Positions 53,445-62,612 of a stretch of 64,000 nt of DNA are shown here, one piece after another (the first letter of the stretch is position 1; the number at the start of each line of letters is the position of its first letter). Below the pieces are notes generated by a model. The model ran no database searches and was not told the DNA's origin. It saw nothing but the letters and a program-made list of their open reading frames with translations. The DNA comes from Weeksellaceae bacterium. Lineage in GTDB: Bacteria; Bacteroidota; Bacteroidia; Flavobacteriales; Weeksellaceae. The translations under genes were made by a program, and so were the position numbers. The stretch lies in assembly GCA_019459455.1 (NCBI GenBank), contig JAIBEX010000020.1, positions 248,001-312,000 of the forward strand, read 5' to 3'.

Positions 53445-54452
53445 ATGGACTTTACAATAGGCAATTACTGGTATCTTCTATTGCTGCTGCTCCTGCCGCT
53501 GCTCGCGCTGGTATTGCTGAATTATCTGAAATGGAGAAAGAAAAAAAGAAATGCTTTTGCTGAGGAACGTTTTCAGGAAAACCTGTTTGATAGTCATCCG
53601 CGTTTTCTGAAGTTCTTTCCGGTTTTATACCTTTTAGCAACACTTTTCCTCCTGTTTTCAATCATTGATCTGCTGGGTGCCAACGAAGAGGTTAAGTCCA
53701 GCCAGAAGATGAACAATGTAATTTTCCTGTTGGATGTATCCAACTCCATGAATGCCGAGGACATTCAGCCCAACCGTCTGCTCATGGCTAAAAACATCAT
53801 GATCAGTACCATGGAGAAAATGAAGAATGACCGGGTGGGAATCGTGGTTTTTGCTGGCGAAGCAGCATCCATAATGCCTTTGACCACCGATTATTCGGCT
53901 GCTGAAACATATATCAGCGGAATCGAGACCAGCATGATGAAAATCCAGGGCACTGATTTTCTGAAAGCCATGCAGGAAACGGCCAGGAAATTCAAGAACG
54001 TAGCGAAAGGGTCACGTAAAGTCGTTTTGATTAGTGACGGGGAAGATAACGAAGGAAATGAGGACAAAGCGATAAGCAGGGCAAAAAGCGAGGGCATCCG
54101 GGTCATATCGGTTGGTGTAGGGACCGAACAGGGAGCACCCGTTCCGGAATATGTGTTTGGCCAGCTGATGGGCTACAAAACGGACCGCATGGGCCAGACC
54201 GTCCTTTCTCAAAGGCAGACAAATGCGTTGGAGAAGATGGCAGATGCCACGGGTGGCGGGTATATTGATGGCAACAGCCTGGAGGAAGCTTCAGTACAGA
54301 TAATTGACGCACTGAATCAAAACTCTTCGTCTTCTGTAACCATGGTACAGTCCCAAAACCGTATTCACTACTATCAGTATTTTCTGGCAGTCTCGATATT
54401 TTTATTCATCCTCATTTATCTGCTGAATCCGAAGCGGGATTTCAATCTTTAG
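53445..54452 (+). CDS. batB: Aerotolerance protein BatB (VWA domain)
   Basis: 335 residues with the same architecture as BatA: two N-terminal membrane segments (7-25 and 52-72), a VWA domain with MIDAS D-V-S-N-S (LLDVSNSMNAEDIQPNRL) and a C-terminal membrane segment (307-325). It is probably a paralogue that pairs with BatA. The 101-base gap to batC holds an internal promoter element. Confidence 0.93.
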   Translation: MDFTIGNYWYLLLLLLLPLLALVLLNYLKWRKKKRNAFAEERFQENLFDSHPRFLKFFPVLYLLATLFLLFSIIDLLGANEEVKSSQKMNNVIFLLDVSNSMNAEDIQPNRLLMAKNIMISTMEKMKNDRVGIVVFAGEAASIMPLTTDYSAAETYISGIETSMMKIQGTDFLKAMQETARKFKNVAKGSRKVVLISDGEDNEGNEDKAISRAKSEGIRVISVGVGTEQGAPVPEYVFGQLMGYKTDRMGQTVLSQRQTNALEKMADATGGGYIDGNSLEEASVQIIDALNQNSSSSVTMVQSQNRIHYYQYFLAVSIFLFILIYLLNPKRDFNL

Positions 54453-54540
54453 ATCAATTCTCCCTAATTATCAGGCTTTTGGCACGTTATTTAACCTAAA
54501 TTTAACGCGGTCGCATGTTTTTTATTAACATATAAAGGAA

Positions 54541-54548
54541 TATTTTTG
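54541..54548 (+). promoter_or_regulatory. Internal -7 element immediately before batC
   Basis: TATTTTTG ends only five bases before the batC ATG at 54554. With the normal 5-7 base distance the first transcribed base would be at or next to the A of the start codon, giving a leaderless or nearly leaderless message. Confidence 0.4.
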
Positions 54549-54553
54549 CAACA

Positions 54554-55300
54554 ATGGATTATAGAACCCTTTTTACCACGGTATTTGCCCTGTTTATCGG
54601 AGCAGGATTCCTTTCTGCGCAGAAGAGTTTCAATGCATTGATGTACGAAGGAAATAAGCTGTTCGACCAGAATAAATATGAGGCTGCTGCATCCCGCTAT
54701 ATCGAAGCTGCAAAGCAGAGTGAGAAGGATTATGCGGCTCACTATAATCTGGGTAACGCGCTGTACAAAAGTAAAAAGTACGAGGAGGCCCGGGCGGAGT
54801 ATGAAAAAGCTACCCAATTGTCTCATACCCTGGAAGACAAGGCAGCAGCGCTGCACAACCTGGGGAATTCCTATATGCAGTTGAATCAACCCGATAAAGC
54901 AGCCGAGTTCTACAAGCAGTCCCTGAAGCAGGAGCCCCGGAATGAAGCCACCCGCAAAAATTATGAAATTGCCAAGCTGAAAGAGAAAGAAAACCAGCAA
55001 AGCCAAAAGGATAAAGGTGGTGGTGGTGGCGGCAACGGTCAGAAACAGAAAGAGCAGCAGGGATCCGGTGATCAGAAAAAAGAAGGACCTGGGGGAAGTG
55101 GAAGCGGTCCCGAAGGTGATGGGGAGGACAGCGACGGAAATAATCCAAATCCAAACGGGAGGAACAATAACGGAGCACTACCAAAAGGTACACAGGATGC
55201 TATCCTGAACCGGGTTTCAGATAAGGAAAGAGAAACTGCAAAAAGGATTCTGAACAAAGATTCCTACTCGATGCCCGAGAGCAACGAGAAGGATTGGTGA
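54554..55300 (+). CDS. batC: Aerotolerance protein BatC (TPR)
   Basis: 248 residues. A signal peptide (1-22, LSAQ) is followed by about three TPR repeats (28-150; KYEAAASRYIEAAK, AAHYNLGNALYKSKKYEEA, ALHNLGNSYMQLNQPDKAAEF), then a Gly/Asn/Gln/Lys-rich low-complexity tail (about 150-215) and a conserved ending (ILNRVSDKERETAKRIL). It is a periplasmic scaffold of the Bat complex. Its stop overlaps the batD ATG by one base (TGATG). Confidence 0.9.
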   Translation: MDYRTLFTTVFALFIGAGFLSAQKSFNALMYEGNKLFDQNKYEAAASRYIEAAKQSEKDYAAHYNLGNALYKSKKYEEARAEYEKATQLSHTLEDKAAALHNLGNSYMQLNQPDKAAEFYKQSLKQEPRNEATRKNYEIAKLKEKENQQSQKDKGGGGGGNGQKQKEQQGSGDQKKEGPGGSGSGPEGDGEDSDGNNPNPNGRNNNGALPKGTQDAILNRVSDKERETAKRILNKDSYSMPESNEKDW

Positions 55301-57024
55301 TGAGAAAAATTTACAACATACTTCTTATTTTAACTGCCGTATTCTCGTACGGGCAGGTAAACCTGATCGTTGAAACGGAGAATAACACGAGGGATTTTCG
55401 CGAGAATGATGAGGTTATCGTAAATATCCTTCTGGAAGTCGCGGGAAAAGATATGGTGCAGCAAACCCCACTTCGGATGTTTGACACCTCTAAATTCGAT
55501 GTGATTGCAAACGGATCGGACCAAAATACCTTTATAGATTCCAAGACCGGATTCCGGGTAAACCGTACCCTGTATCAGTATGTCCTGAGACCGAAACGGA
55601 CAGGTAAAATCAAGGTTGGTTCCGCCTCCGTAATCATCAATGAAAAACTGTATTATACGGAACCTTTCGATATCTTCATTGTGGAATCGGACAAGAAAAT
55701 AATTGTCGACAAAAACTTTGACGATGTGTATCTTAATGTGGAACTCGGTGAAAGTGAGGTCTATAAAAATCAGCCAACGGTTGCCGTCCTGCGCGCCTAT
55801 TCCAAAAATTTTGACAATTTCCGCAAAGTGAGGAACATCCGTTTCCCAAATCAGGACAATATCAACATCAGACAGATCAGTCACACAAAATCCGAAATAG
55901 AGCCCGCAGGGAACATGGCATCGCAGATTCTGGCGGTTTTCCTCATTTATCCAAAAGAAGCCGGCAGGCTCGAACTTGCACCGGTCTCAGCCAATCTATC
56001 ATCAGATAAACACAGGATTGTTTCAAACAAGGTTAAGCTTAGAGTGAAAAGTTTGCCAAAAAATTCGCCCGCAGATTACAAAAATGCGGTCGGTAAATTC
56101 GATGTAAATCTCACCTACACCGGCGAAAAGGTAGAGGTCGAGAAGCCGGTGAATGTTTCAGTTAAGATAAGCGGAGAGGGAAACTTTGGAAACCTGAATC
56201 TTCCAAAAATAAAAGAGTCGCCGGATTACAGCGTCTTCTCACCAAAAATTATTAGAAATACAACATCGTCTAAAGCAGGGGTAAAAGGGGACGTGATAGC
56301 CAATTATGTGATTGTTCCAAAGAAAGCCGGGCCCATAACCATCATCACAGAGAATTTTTCTTATTTCGATCCGGCGGCAAATGAGTATGTGGACCTTGGA
56401 GTTAAGAGTTTGGTACTCGATGCGTTTACACATAATGAAATCCTGGCAGCCCGGAGTCCACTGGAAAGAGTAAACGAATATACGAACACGGTTCTTGAAA
56501 CGGTGGATAATCCTGTTATAAAGACCACCGGCCTGAAGGTGAAGGAAAAGAAAGCCCTGAACTGGAGTGCATTCTGGATTAACCTGGGGGTGCTGTTTCT
56601 CGCATTTTTGGGATTCCTCTTATTCAGAGGATATAAGCGGAGAAATCGGGAAAAAAAATCAACTGTACAGCCCTTGAATCTGGGCTCGGTTGCCGAGACT
56701 GAAAATCAGATACGTGCAGGGCAAAAGACGGATATCAATGACTACTTCGCGTTTATGACCACGCTTAAGGACAGCGGTGATTATGAAAGATTTTTCGGCA
56801 CAATGGAAGAACTGGACCAGGAGGTACAAAAACAGTATGAGGTGAACTCCGTTGCTGATTTGCGTGTATCCCTTGAAAAGAACAGCGGACAGCAGGTTGC
56901 CGAGGAGTACAGAAGCCTGCAGCATCAGATACAGATTGAAAGGTACGCACCGGTCCACACCCCGGAGTACATTAATGATCTTTTGGACAATGCGGTTAAT
57001 TTATATACACAGATTAGCAAATAG
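55300..57024 (+). CDS. batD: Aerotolerance protein BatD
   Basis: 574 residues from the ATG at 55300; TTG/GTG codons two triplets earlier are open but not needed. A signal peptide (1-18), several immunoglobulin-like beta domains (20-395), one membrane segment (about 425-445, FWINLGVLFLAFLGFLLF) and a helical cytoplasmic tail (450-574). It is the large periplasmic component of the Bat system. The usual next gene, batE, is absent; marC follows. Confidence 0.9.
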   Translation: MRKIYNILLILTAVFSYGQVNLIVETENNTRDFRENDEVIVNILLEVAGKDMVQQTPLRMFDTSKFDVIANGSDQNTFIDSKTGFRVNRTLYQYVLRPKRTGKIKVGSASVIINEKLYYTEPFDIFIVESDKKIIVDKNFDDVYLNVELGESEVYKNQPTVAVLRAYSKNFDNFRKVRNIRFPNQDNINIRQISHTKSEIEPAGNMASQILAVFLIYPKEAGRLELAPVSANLSSDKHRIVSNKVKLRVKSLPKNSPADYKNAVGKFDVNLTYTGEKVEVEKPVNVSVKISGEGNFGNLNLPKIKESPDYSVFSPKIIRNTTSSKAGVKGDVIANYVIVPKKAGPITIITENFSYFDPAANEYVDLGVKSLVLDAFTHNEILAARSPLERVNEYTNTVLETVDNPVIKTTGLKVKEKKALNWSAFWINLGVLFLAFLGFLLFRGYKRRNREKKSTVQPLNLGSVAETENQIRAGQKTDINDYFAFMTTLKDSGDYERFFGTMEELDQEVQKQYEVNSVADLRVSLEKNSGQQVAEEYRSLQHQIQIERYAPVHTPEYINDLLDNAVNLYTQISK

Positions 57025-57067
57025 ACAAAAATTATTCATATTTTTGCGAAATTATTAATTTCAGTAT

Positions 57068-57664
57068 ATGTTTGAGCACTTTTCCTGGAAGGAAATTCTT
57101 ACCTGTTTCATGGTTTTATTTGCGGTGATCGATATCGTTGGATCCATTCCTATCATCGTTAGTCTGAAGCAGAAATTCGGAAAGATTGAAGCTGAGAAAG
57201 CTTCGATAGTTGCCGGAATACTTATGATCGTCTTTCTGTTCGTCGGAAAGCAAATCCTTAAATTTATAGGCGTTGATGTTAATTCATTTGCAATTGCAGG
57301 GGCTTTCGTTATTTTCATCATCGCCCTAGAAATGATCCTGGGAATACAGATCCAGCGGAATACAGAAGCGAAGTCGGCTTCCATTGTTCCCATCGCTTTT
57401 CCACTGATAGCAGGTGCCGGGACTTTAACCACAACACTTTCCCTGAAGGCTGAGTATCACGACATCAATATTATTTTCGGAATTATCCTCAATACGGTGG
57501 TCGTTTACATCGTTTTAAGGTCCGCAAACTGGATTGAAAGAAAAATAGGGGAAGGCACGCTGAAAGTTATTGAAAAAGTTTTTGGAATTATTCTTTTGGC
57601 AATCTCCATTAAATTATTTACTGCTAACTTTGCGCAGCTTTTTCAAACATATGTTAACTTTTAA
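57068..57664 (+). CDS. marC: MarC-family integral membrane protein
   Basis: 198 residues with six membrane segments and the family blocks FMVLFAVIDIVGSIPI and IVPIAFPLIAGAGTLTT. MarC proteins (NAAT family) were once linked to multiple antibiotic resistance, which has not held up; their function is unclear. A TATTTTTG element (57039-57046) suggests its own promoter after batD. A small membrane-protein gene follows nine bases later. Confidence 0.9.
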   Translation: MFEHFSWKEILTCFMVLFAVIDIVGSIPIIVSLKQKFGKIEAEKASIVAGILMIVFLFVGKQILKFIGVDVNSFAIAGAFVIFIIALEMILGIQIQRNTEAKSASIVPIAFPLIAGAGTLTTTLSLKAEYHDINIIFGIILNTVVVYIVLRSANWIERKIGEGTLKVIEKVFGIILLAISIKLFTANFAQLFQTYVNF

Positions 57665-57673
57665 AATATAACG

Positions 57674-57868
57674 ATGCAGCTTTTTTATAAAATATTTTTA
57701 GTTCTGTTTATTATTTTTATCGCTTTTAACCTTTACGCAGTGGAGTGGAGCCTAGGTTTAATGAGTGAGGATAATTTAAAGTATGTTTTTTCCCTCTCTG
57801 CAGCGTTAGTCGGACTTATCCTTGTTTTTGTACTGCACACGTGGAGTAAGCTGAAGGTTAAGCAGTAA
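57674..57868 (+). CDS. Small two-span membrane protein
   Basis: 64 residues, two hydrophobic segments (about 6-24 and 38-56) and a basic end (HTWSKLKVKQ). The family is not recognised. It is co-transcribed with marC. Its 3' end overlaps the convergent isochorismate synthase gene by 11 bases. Confidence 0.75.
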   Translation: MQLFYKIFLVLFIIFIAFNLYAVEWSLGLMSEDNLKYVFSLSAALVGLILVFVLHTWSKLKVKQ

Positions 57869-58847
57869 CGAGGTTTTTCAGAACGGCTTCTGCCTTGAGT
57901 TCGGTTTCGCGCCATTCCTTTTCCGGGTCACTTTGGGCGGTAATGCCGCCACCTACATACAGATACGCCGTGGCAGGGGTGAACTCTGCACACCTCAGGT
58001 TAACAAAATACCGGATGAATTCATCTGTTTCGCTCCGGATATATCCGGCGTAATAACGTCTCGGATATTTTTCGAAAGTTGCAATCGCATTTTTACAGAC
58101 TTCCTTGGGAATCCCGCATACCGCAGGGGTTGGATGAAGTTCTGAAATGAGACTTTCGAGTTGACCGGTATCAATTATTGCTTTATAATCGGTACGCAGA
58201 TGTTTGATATTTCCCGAAATATGGTCGTAAGTATCAGATATTTCCACATCATTACTGTATTTTTCCAGAATCTGTTTAATGAACGCTGAAACGGGTTTCT
58301 GCTCCTCAATTTCTTTTTCCGTCCAGGATCCTGCAATGGGAAGCGTTCCGGCAAGACTCATTGTTTCAAATTCGGAAGTTTTTTTGTTGAATTTCCCCAA
58401 TAGTTCTGAAAATGCACCCATCCAGCAGGTGCCGTCCTTCTGAAAAAGGTATACAAATGCATTGGGATAGGAGGAACATAAGCTCAGAAATGAGCGGTTC
58501 AGATCAATGGCGCCATCTGGTGATAGATCGTTGTAACGCACATGTTTTTGCCTCGAAATGACCAGTTTCTGAAGATTGTTTCTTCTGATGAAGTTAATGA
58601 CCGCAGTTAACTTTTCAGTATATTCTTCCTTTGTTTCCTCATGGAGGCTTTCCTGGTTAATATTGCAGAGGTTACGGGTAGTGTACGGTTCTTCCTTGAT
58701 TTCGTCCGCAGTAACTTCCTTGATCGGGCCCCTGAAGTCAATCCGGTTTTTTTCATCAAAGGAAACAAAACTGACGGTTTTCTCCCCTGAATCTCCATCG
58801 GTCGTCCGGTAGATGCTTTCAGTGAAGGGAAATTTGAAGAGGAGCAT
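57858..58847 (-). CDS. menF: Isochorismate synthase (chorismate-binding family)
   Basis: 329 residues, a compact chorismate-binding enzyme. Hallmarks are KLVISRQKHV, AGTLP (MSLAGTLPI), HPTPAVCGIPK, the RRYYAGYIR strand and GGGITAQSDPEKEWRETELKA (metal-binding Glu). It converts chorismate to isochorismate; for menaquinone this is MenF, and EntC-like enzymes share the fold. The partner thioesterase overlapping by one base upstream and a menC gene in the window favour menaquinone. No other siderophore genes are present. Confidence 0.88.
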   Translation of the reverse strand: MLLFKFPFTESIYRTTDGDSGEKTVSFVSFDEKNRIDFRGPIKEVTADEIKEEPYTTRNLCNINQESLHEETKEEYTEKLTAVINFIRRNNLQKLVISRQKHVRYNDLSPDGAIDLNRSFLSLCSSYPNAFVYLFQKDGTCWMGAFSELLGKFNKKTSEFETMSLAGTLPIAGSWTEKEIEEQKPVSAFIKQILEKYSNDVEISDTYDHISGNIKHLRTDYKAIIDTGQLESLISELHPTPAVCGIPKEVCKNAIATFEKYPRRYYAGYIRSETDEFIRYFVNLRCAEFTPATAYLYVGGGITAQSDPEKEWRETELKAEAVLKNLVTA

Positions 58848-59281
58848 CAGGAAAGTTTGCTGTGCGGCAGTATATTGTTCGTCATGGTGGTATGGTTGAT
58901 CAGGTGTCCCTTTTCATCCCGGATTTCAATCTGCGAAACGTGAACCGTAGTACCCTTGCGGATGAAGGTTGCCGTACCGGTGAGCATGCCCGACCTGATG
59001 GCGCGGAGGTGATTGGAATTGATGTTCGTTCCGACAGGCGCAAATTTTTCAATGTCCACATGGATTACCGAAAGGCAGGATCCAAGAGTCTCTGCCAGTG
59101 AAACGCTGGCTCCGCCGTGCAGTATTCCGTACGGCTGATGAACTCTCGGAGTCACGGGCATTGTGGCGGTAAGTGAACCATCACCAACTTCCGTGAAGGT
59201 GATGTTCAGCGTCTTCCCTAAATTTTCTTCTCCCCAGGTGTTAAGCCTTTCCAGTATCTCTTTTTTTCTGCCTTCGTCCAT
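58847..59281 (-). CDS. Hotdog-fold acyl-CoA thioesterase (PaaI/MenI-like)
   Basis: 144 residues. Hotdog fold with the VHQPYGILHGGASVSLAETLGS active-site helix (conserved Gln/His then HGG and E) and GTNINSNHLRAIRSG. These enzymes hydrolyse aromatic acyl-CoAs, including 1,4-dihydroxy-2-naphthoyl-CoA in menaquinone synthesis. Its stop codon overlaps the isochorismate synthase start by one base, so a role as MenI is a reasonable inference. Confidence 0.85.
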   Translation of the reverse strand: MDEGRKKEILERLNTWGEENLGKTLNITFTEVGDGSLTATMPVTPRVHQPYGILHGGASVSLAETLGSCLSVIHVDIEKFAPVGTNINSNHLRAIRSGMLTGTATFIRKGTTVHVSQIEIRDEKGHLINHTTMTNNILPHSKLS

Positions 59282-59319
59282 CTTCTTGAATTAGTTGTTT
59301 ATCCGTAAATTTAATTGAC

Positions 59320-59892
59320 TCACACGATATCCGGGTTCCAGTTTTCAGCGATTTTTGGGGTTATGTCATATTTCGCATAATAGTCACGGATTTTCTTCAG
59401 GACTTCTTCGTAAGTCATTTTTGTAAGTTCCTCGTAAGGGATCGTATATCCCAGATAAACGATATTTCTCTTAAAGTCGCCCGCGCCAAGTACGATGGGG
59501 ACCTTTGCCTGAAGTGCCATGTGATAGAACCCCTTCCGCCATTTGGGTACCCAACTGCGGGTGCCTTCCGGAGTGATTACGAGGCTGAAATCTTCTTTTT
59601 CAAACTCGCGGGCTACGAAATTCACGAGGTCATTCTTCTGGGAGCGGTCAATCCCAATTCCTCCCAATGCCTTCACGATGCCGCCATACCAACTTTTGGT
59701 ATGGGAATCCTTGATGATAATCTTTAAAGGTTTGCCCAGGGCCCAGTAGGAAAAATTTCCGAGGATATATTCCATATTGTGGGTGTGCGGGGCTATGACG
59801 AGTATGCAGCGGTTAAGGACCATCGGGTCGCCGTGCAGCACGATCTTCCAGCCTATTAATTTCATTGCAAGTGCACCGATGATTTTCTTCAT
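59320..59892 (-). CDS. PlsC-like 1-acyl-glycerol-3-phosphate acyltransferase, HX4E variant
   Basis: 190 residues, a short member of the acyltransferase family. The catalytic box normally H-x4-D reads PHTHNMEY, so the aspartate is a glutamate; TPEGTRS supplies the second motif and GGIGIDRS the glycerol-phosphate binding segment. It should acylate a lysophospholipid-like acceptor at the inner membrane. It stands alone 38 bases after the thioesterase gene start. A terminator-type hairpin lies directly upstream of its ATG, which suggests control of transcription. Confidence 0.85.
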   Translation of the reverse strand: MKKIIGALAMKLIGWKIVLHGDPMVLNRCILVIAPHTHNMEYILGNFSYWALGKPLKIIIKDSHTKSWYGGIVKALGGIGIDRSQKNDLVNFVAREFEKEDFSLVITPEGTRSWVPKWRKGFYHMALQAKVPIVLGAGDFKRNIVYLGYTIPYEELTKMTYEEVLKKIRDYYAKYDITPKIAENWNPDIV

Positions 59893-59910
59893 GAAGTTCA
59901 GGTTTGAAAC

Positions 59911-59940
59911 AAAAAAAGTATAACCAACGGGTTATACTTT
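59911..59940 (-). terminator. Terminator-like hairpin in the leader of the acyltransferase gene
   Basis: On the minus strand AAAGTATAACC and GGTTATACTTT form perfect 11-base arms around a four-base loop, followed by a run of T (seven with the stem end). The ATG of the acyltransferase is 18-20 bases downstream. It is either an attenuator of that gene or a late stop for the PspC transcript. Confidence 0.65.
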
Positions 59941-60133
59941 ACAAATATATCGAAATATTAACTCTCCTAAAACAAACTGCTTACTAAATAAACAATCTTC
60001 AATACAATTTCTAAGACTAGCTGTACCATGGTTATATGATTTTTAGATTTGGTGAAACGAAATTACAATATTATTTCCGATAATTAAAATACTGATAATG
60101 TTAAATTTCCATTAATTTTTTACTTTGAAAAGG

Positions 60134-60178
60134 AACGGGCGGATAAAACCTGAACTTGAACTTGAAAATCCACCCGTT
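60134..60178 (-). terminator. Stem-loop after the pspC gene
   Basis: Arms AACGGGTGGAT and ATCCGCCCGTT (one U-G pair) with a 23-base loop containing the tandem CAAGTT-CAAGTT-CAGGTT, then CCTTTTC. It lies 13 bases after the pspC stop. Confidence 0.55.
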
Positions 60179-60190
60179 GCCAAATCACAT

Positions 60191-61855
60191 TTATTTAGTT
60201 TTAATGGATATTTCCTTTTTACCGTTTTTTATGGAGATGTTTACATCCTCAATGCTGTCGGTGTCTATCTTGATTTTTTTAATCAAGAGGTCTGCTTCTT
60301 CCTTGCTGACTTTTTTACCGTTCACGATGATGGAATCTGCATTGTCGGACGGAACTACGATAGAGTTTGTTCCCGACTGCACCGATATGCCATCTTGGTC
60401 ACCTTCATCCCGGTCATCATTTACGGAGAATCCTCTTTCGTCATTTAGGGCGATAACGCTCATGTCCTTCGGAACAACCAGTTCGTAATCCACGCGGTAG
60501 TCCCGGAATCTGTAATCGTACGGGTAAGAGAAATAATTTGGCAGCATAATCTTGTTTCCCACAATTTCCACAGGGATGTTTACTTTAAGTGGAAGATTGT
60601 AGCCGTCTGCTCTCTTTTTTACTTCCAGATACGGTGCTTTTACATCTGCTCTCCTCACGTCAATGCTTGGATAGTCCTGTTTGTAAATGGTTCTACCATC
60701 GGAATAAACATCGTCCCAGTAAGATTTGAAATTCTGTGGAATGGTCACTTTCTTAACATCAATCAGAATCGAATCCGATACAGTGGTAATCGCTACGTTT
60801 TCAGTTTCATCGTTGTTTCCACTGTATTGTGTTTTAAATTTAACCGCGCTGAAGCCGGCAAAGGCAGCAAGTGCTATCCAGATCAGGACCAGGCCTCCAA
60901 TCACATATCCTGTATTGTTGAGTCTCGTCTTCGGGGAGAATAATTTCATCGCCAGATAGCAGAAAATCAATGCCGGGATAAATACGGTAAGGAATGCCAG
61001 TGCTATAGCCACGAAGCCCAGATTGCTGTCCTGAAGATAGAATCCTAGGTTATCAAAGAAGTTTACATTGCTTGTTCCCGCAATTCCAAATACGCTGAAC
61101 GATGCAAGAAGCATGGAAAGACCAATAAGTGCGAAAATCCCACCCAAGATATAGCGGATTACGTTCCAGAGGCCGTTGCCGGCATTGCTGATATAGGGTT
61201 TGTTCTCCGTGTAGATTTCTCCGACCCTCTGTGTAGATTCATTTGCAAACTGTACCAGTTTGTTGGATTCATTTTTAAGATTGTCGAAGTTCATGGGCTT
61301 TCCCTTCATTTTCAGAAAATCTGCTGCAGTCTGGGCCTTTGGTAACACGATCCAGAGGATAATGTAGAGCAGTGCAATAAGCCATGCGCTGGCTGCAGCC
61401 GGGATGAGGATAAGGAAAACAATAACCCAAATTGCGCGCATCGCGGTGATATCCATCCCCACATAATGTGCCAGACCTGCACAAACACCGGCTATCTTTT
61501 GCCTTTCCGGATCACGGAACAACTGTTTTGCGTTTCCTTCATTTCCAAATGCCCTGCGCTGTTTTCTGCTGGTTTTTTCAGAAAAATAGGCTTCTTCCTG
61601 TTCTTCGATAAGTTCAGGTTTTCCAATCTGAAAGATAACCCTTTCCACATCGGCATCGTTTATAACTTCTCTTTTTCCGAGGGTATCCTTGAAGATCTCG
61701 ACCATCCGGATTTCGATGTCGTGCATTACCTCGTCAGCTTCTGCTGCATCCAAAGAATTTCTTAGGGCCGCAAGATAGTCGCTGAGCTTTATATATGCGT
61801 GTTCCTCAATAGTGAATGAGAAACCTGCGAGTCCAATTGAGAGTGTCTTGTTCAT
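60191..61855 (-). CDS. PspC-domain membrane protein
   Basis: 554 residues. An N-terminal soluble helical region (1-105) is followed by a PspC domain (about 110-170; RDPERQKIAGVCAGLAHYVGMDITAMR) with a membrane segment, several more membrane segments (about 230-350) and a C-terminal beta-repeat domain of DUF4097/LiaF type (370-554). PspC proteins sense or relieve inner-membrane stress. It follows the PadR regulator gene by four bases, the common PadR-controlled envelope-stress pair in Bacteroidota. Confidence 0.88.
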   Translation of the reverse strand: MNKTLSIGLAGFSFTIEEHAYIKLSDYLAALRNSLDAAEADEVMHDIEIRMVEIFKDTLGKREVINDADVERVIFQIGKPELIEEQEEAYFSEKTSRKQRRAFGNEGNAKQLFRDPERQKIAGVCAGLAHYVGMDITAMRAIWVIVFLILIPAAASAWLIALLYIILWIVLPKAQTAADFLKMKGKPMNFDNLKNESNKLVQFANESTQRVGEIYTENKPYISNAGNGLWNVIRYILGGIFALIGLSMLLASFSVFGIAGTSNVNFFDNLGFYLQDSNLGFVAIALAFLTVFIPALIFCYLAMKLFSPKTRLNNTGYVIGGLVLIWIALAAFAGFSAVKFKTQYSGNNDETENVAITTVSDSILIDVKKVTIPQNFKSYWDDVYSDGRTIYKQDYPSIDVRRADVKAPYLEVKKRADGYNLPLKVNIPVEIVGNKIMLPNYFSYPYDYRFRDYRVDYELVVPKDMSVIALNDERGFSVNDDRDEGDQDGISVQSGTNSIVVPSDNADSIIVNGKKVSKEEADLLIKKIKIDTDSIEDVNISIKNGKKEISIKTK

Positions 61856-61859
61856 AGTT

Positions 61860-62231
61860 TTAAGAATTTGGTTGGAACGAAGTTTCAGGTCCGTTCGTCT
61901 GATTATTGTTTTTTGTGATTTGGTTTACAGATTCATTCAGTTCTTTCCAAGTGTTCACGAGTTCAGCCAGAAACAGATTTCCTTTATCGGTGATCTGGTA
62001 GTATTTTCTTGGCGGTCCTCCAGTAGATTCTTCCCATCGGTAGGAAAGAAACTCGCCGTTTTTTAAGCGGGTGAGAAGGGGATAGAGTGTTCCTTCCACT
62101 ACGTCCAGTCTTCCTTTTTTAAGCTCTTCCATAAGGTCGGAAACATACATTTCCCTTTCGTGGATGAGACTCAAAATGCAGAATTCCAGAATTCCTTTGC
62201 GCATTTGCGCTTTTGTGTTTTCGGTGTTCAT
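61860..62231 (-). CDS. PadR-family transcriptional regulator
   Basis: 123 residues. The PadR winged helix is clear: QMRKGILEFCILSLIHEREM, then YVSDLMEEL, EGTLYPLLTRLKNGEFLSYRWEES and GPPRKYYQITDKGNLFL. The C-terminal helix (about 95-110) forms the dimer. It should repress its own operon with the pspC gene; a pair of similar boxes lies over the promoter at 62302-62365. The ligand or inducing signal is unknown. Confidence 0.92.
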   Translation of the reverse strand: MNTENTKAQMRKGILEFCILSLIHEREMYVSDLMEELKKGRLDVVEGTLYPLLTRLKNGEFLSYRWEESTGGPPRKYYQITDKGNLFLAELVNTWKELNESVNQITKNNNQTNGPETSFQPNS

Positions 62232-62301
62232 TTATTTTGATGTTATTAGCGTTAATAAATTCCAAGTTGTCTGGTTAAGCTATGCCTTCAACTTAACGAT
62301 A

Positions 62302-62365
62302 CAAAGATATGTTTATATTTTAGTAATATGCAATACAAAGTAGTAAAATAATGCAATATATTTTG
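62302..62365 (-). promoter_or_regulatory. padR-pspC promoter with two operator-like boxes
   Basis: The minus strand has TTG (62333-62331), 21 bases, then TATCTTTG (62309-62302). On the plus strand two similar boxes occur head to tail: TAGTAATATGCAATAC (from 62321) and TAGTAAAATAATGCAATA (from 62341). The first overlaps the -33 element, so PadR binding there would block RNA polymerase. Confidence 0.55.
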
Positions 62366-62612
62366 TAAAGCGCTGATAATCAAAAGTAAAAATTTAATAC
62401 CCTTGGTCTTATTTATTTGATATACAAAGATATTAGCTGCTGTGCATTTCCAAAATAAATATGAAAAGCTTGTCCATTATATCAAAATCTGTGCATTTAC
62501 TTGATTACCAGCCTATTCTAAAATAAACGGACAGTTTTCCAATCATATATATTTGGCAAAAACTTTTCAAAGCTTTGCCACTCGAATCCTATCAAAAATA
62601 ACTTCTTTTACC

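Noticed and set aside
57068-57664. MarC as a multidrug-resistance determinant
   Set aside because: The historic link to multiple antibiotic resistance does not hold for this family, so it is described only as a membrane protein of unclear function.
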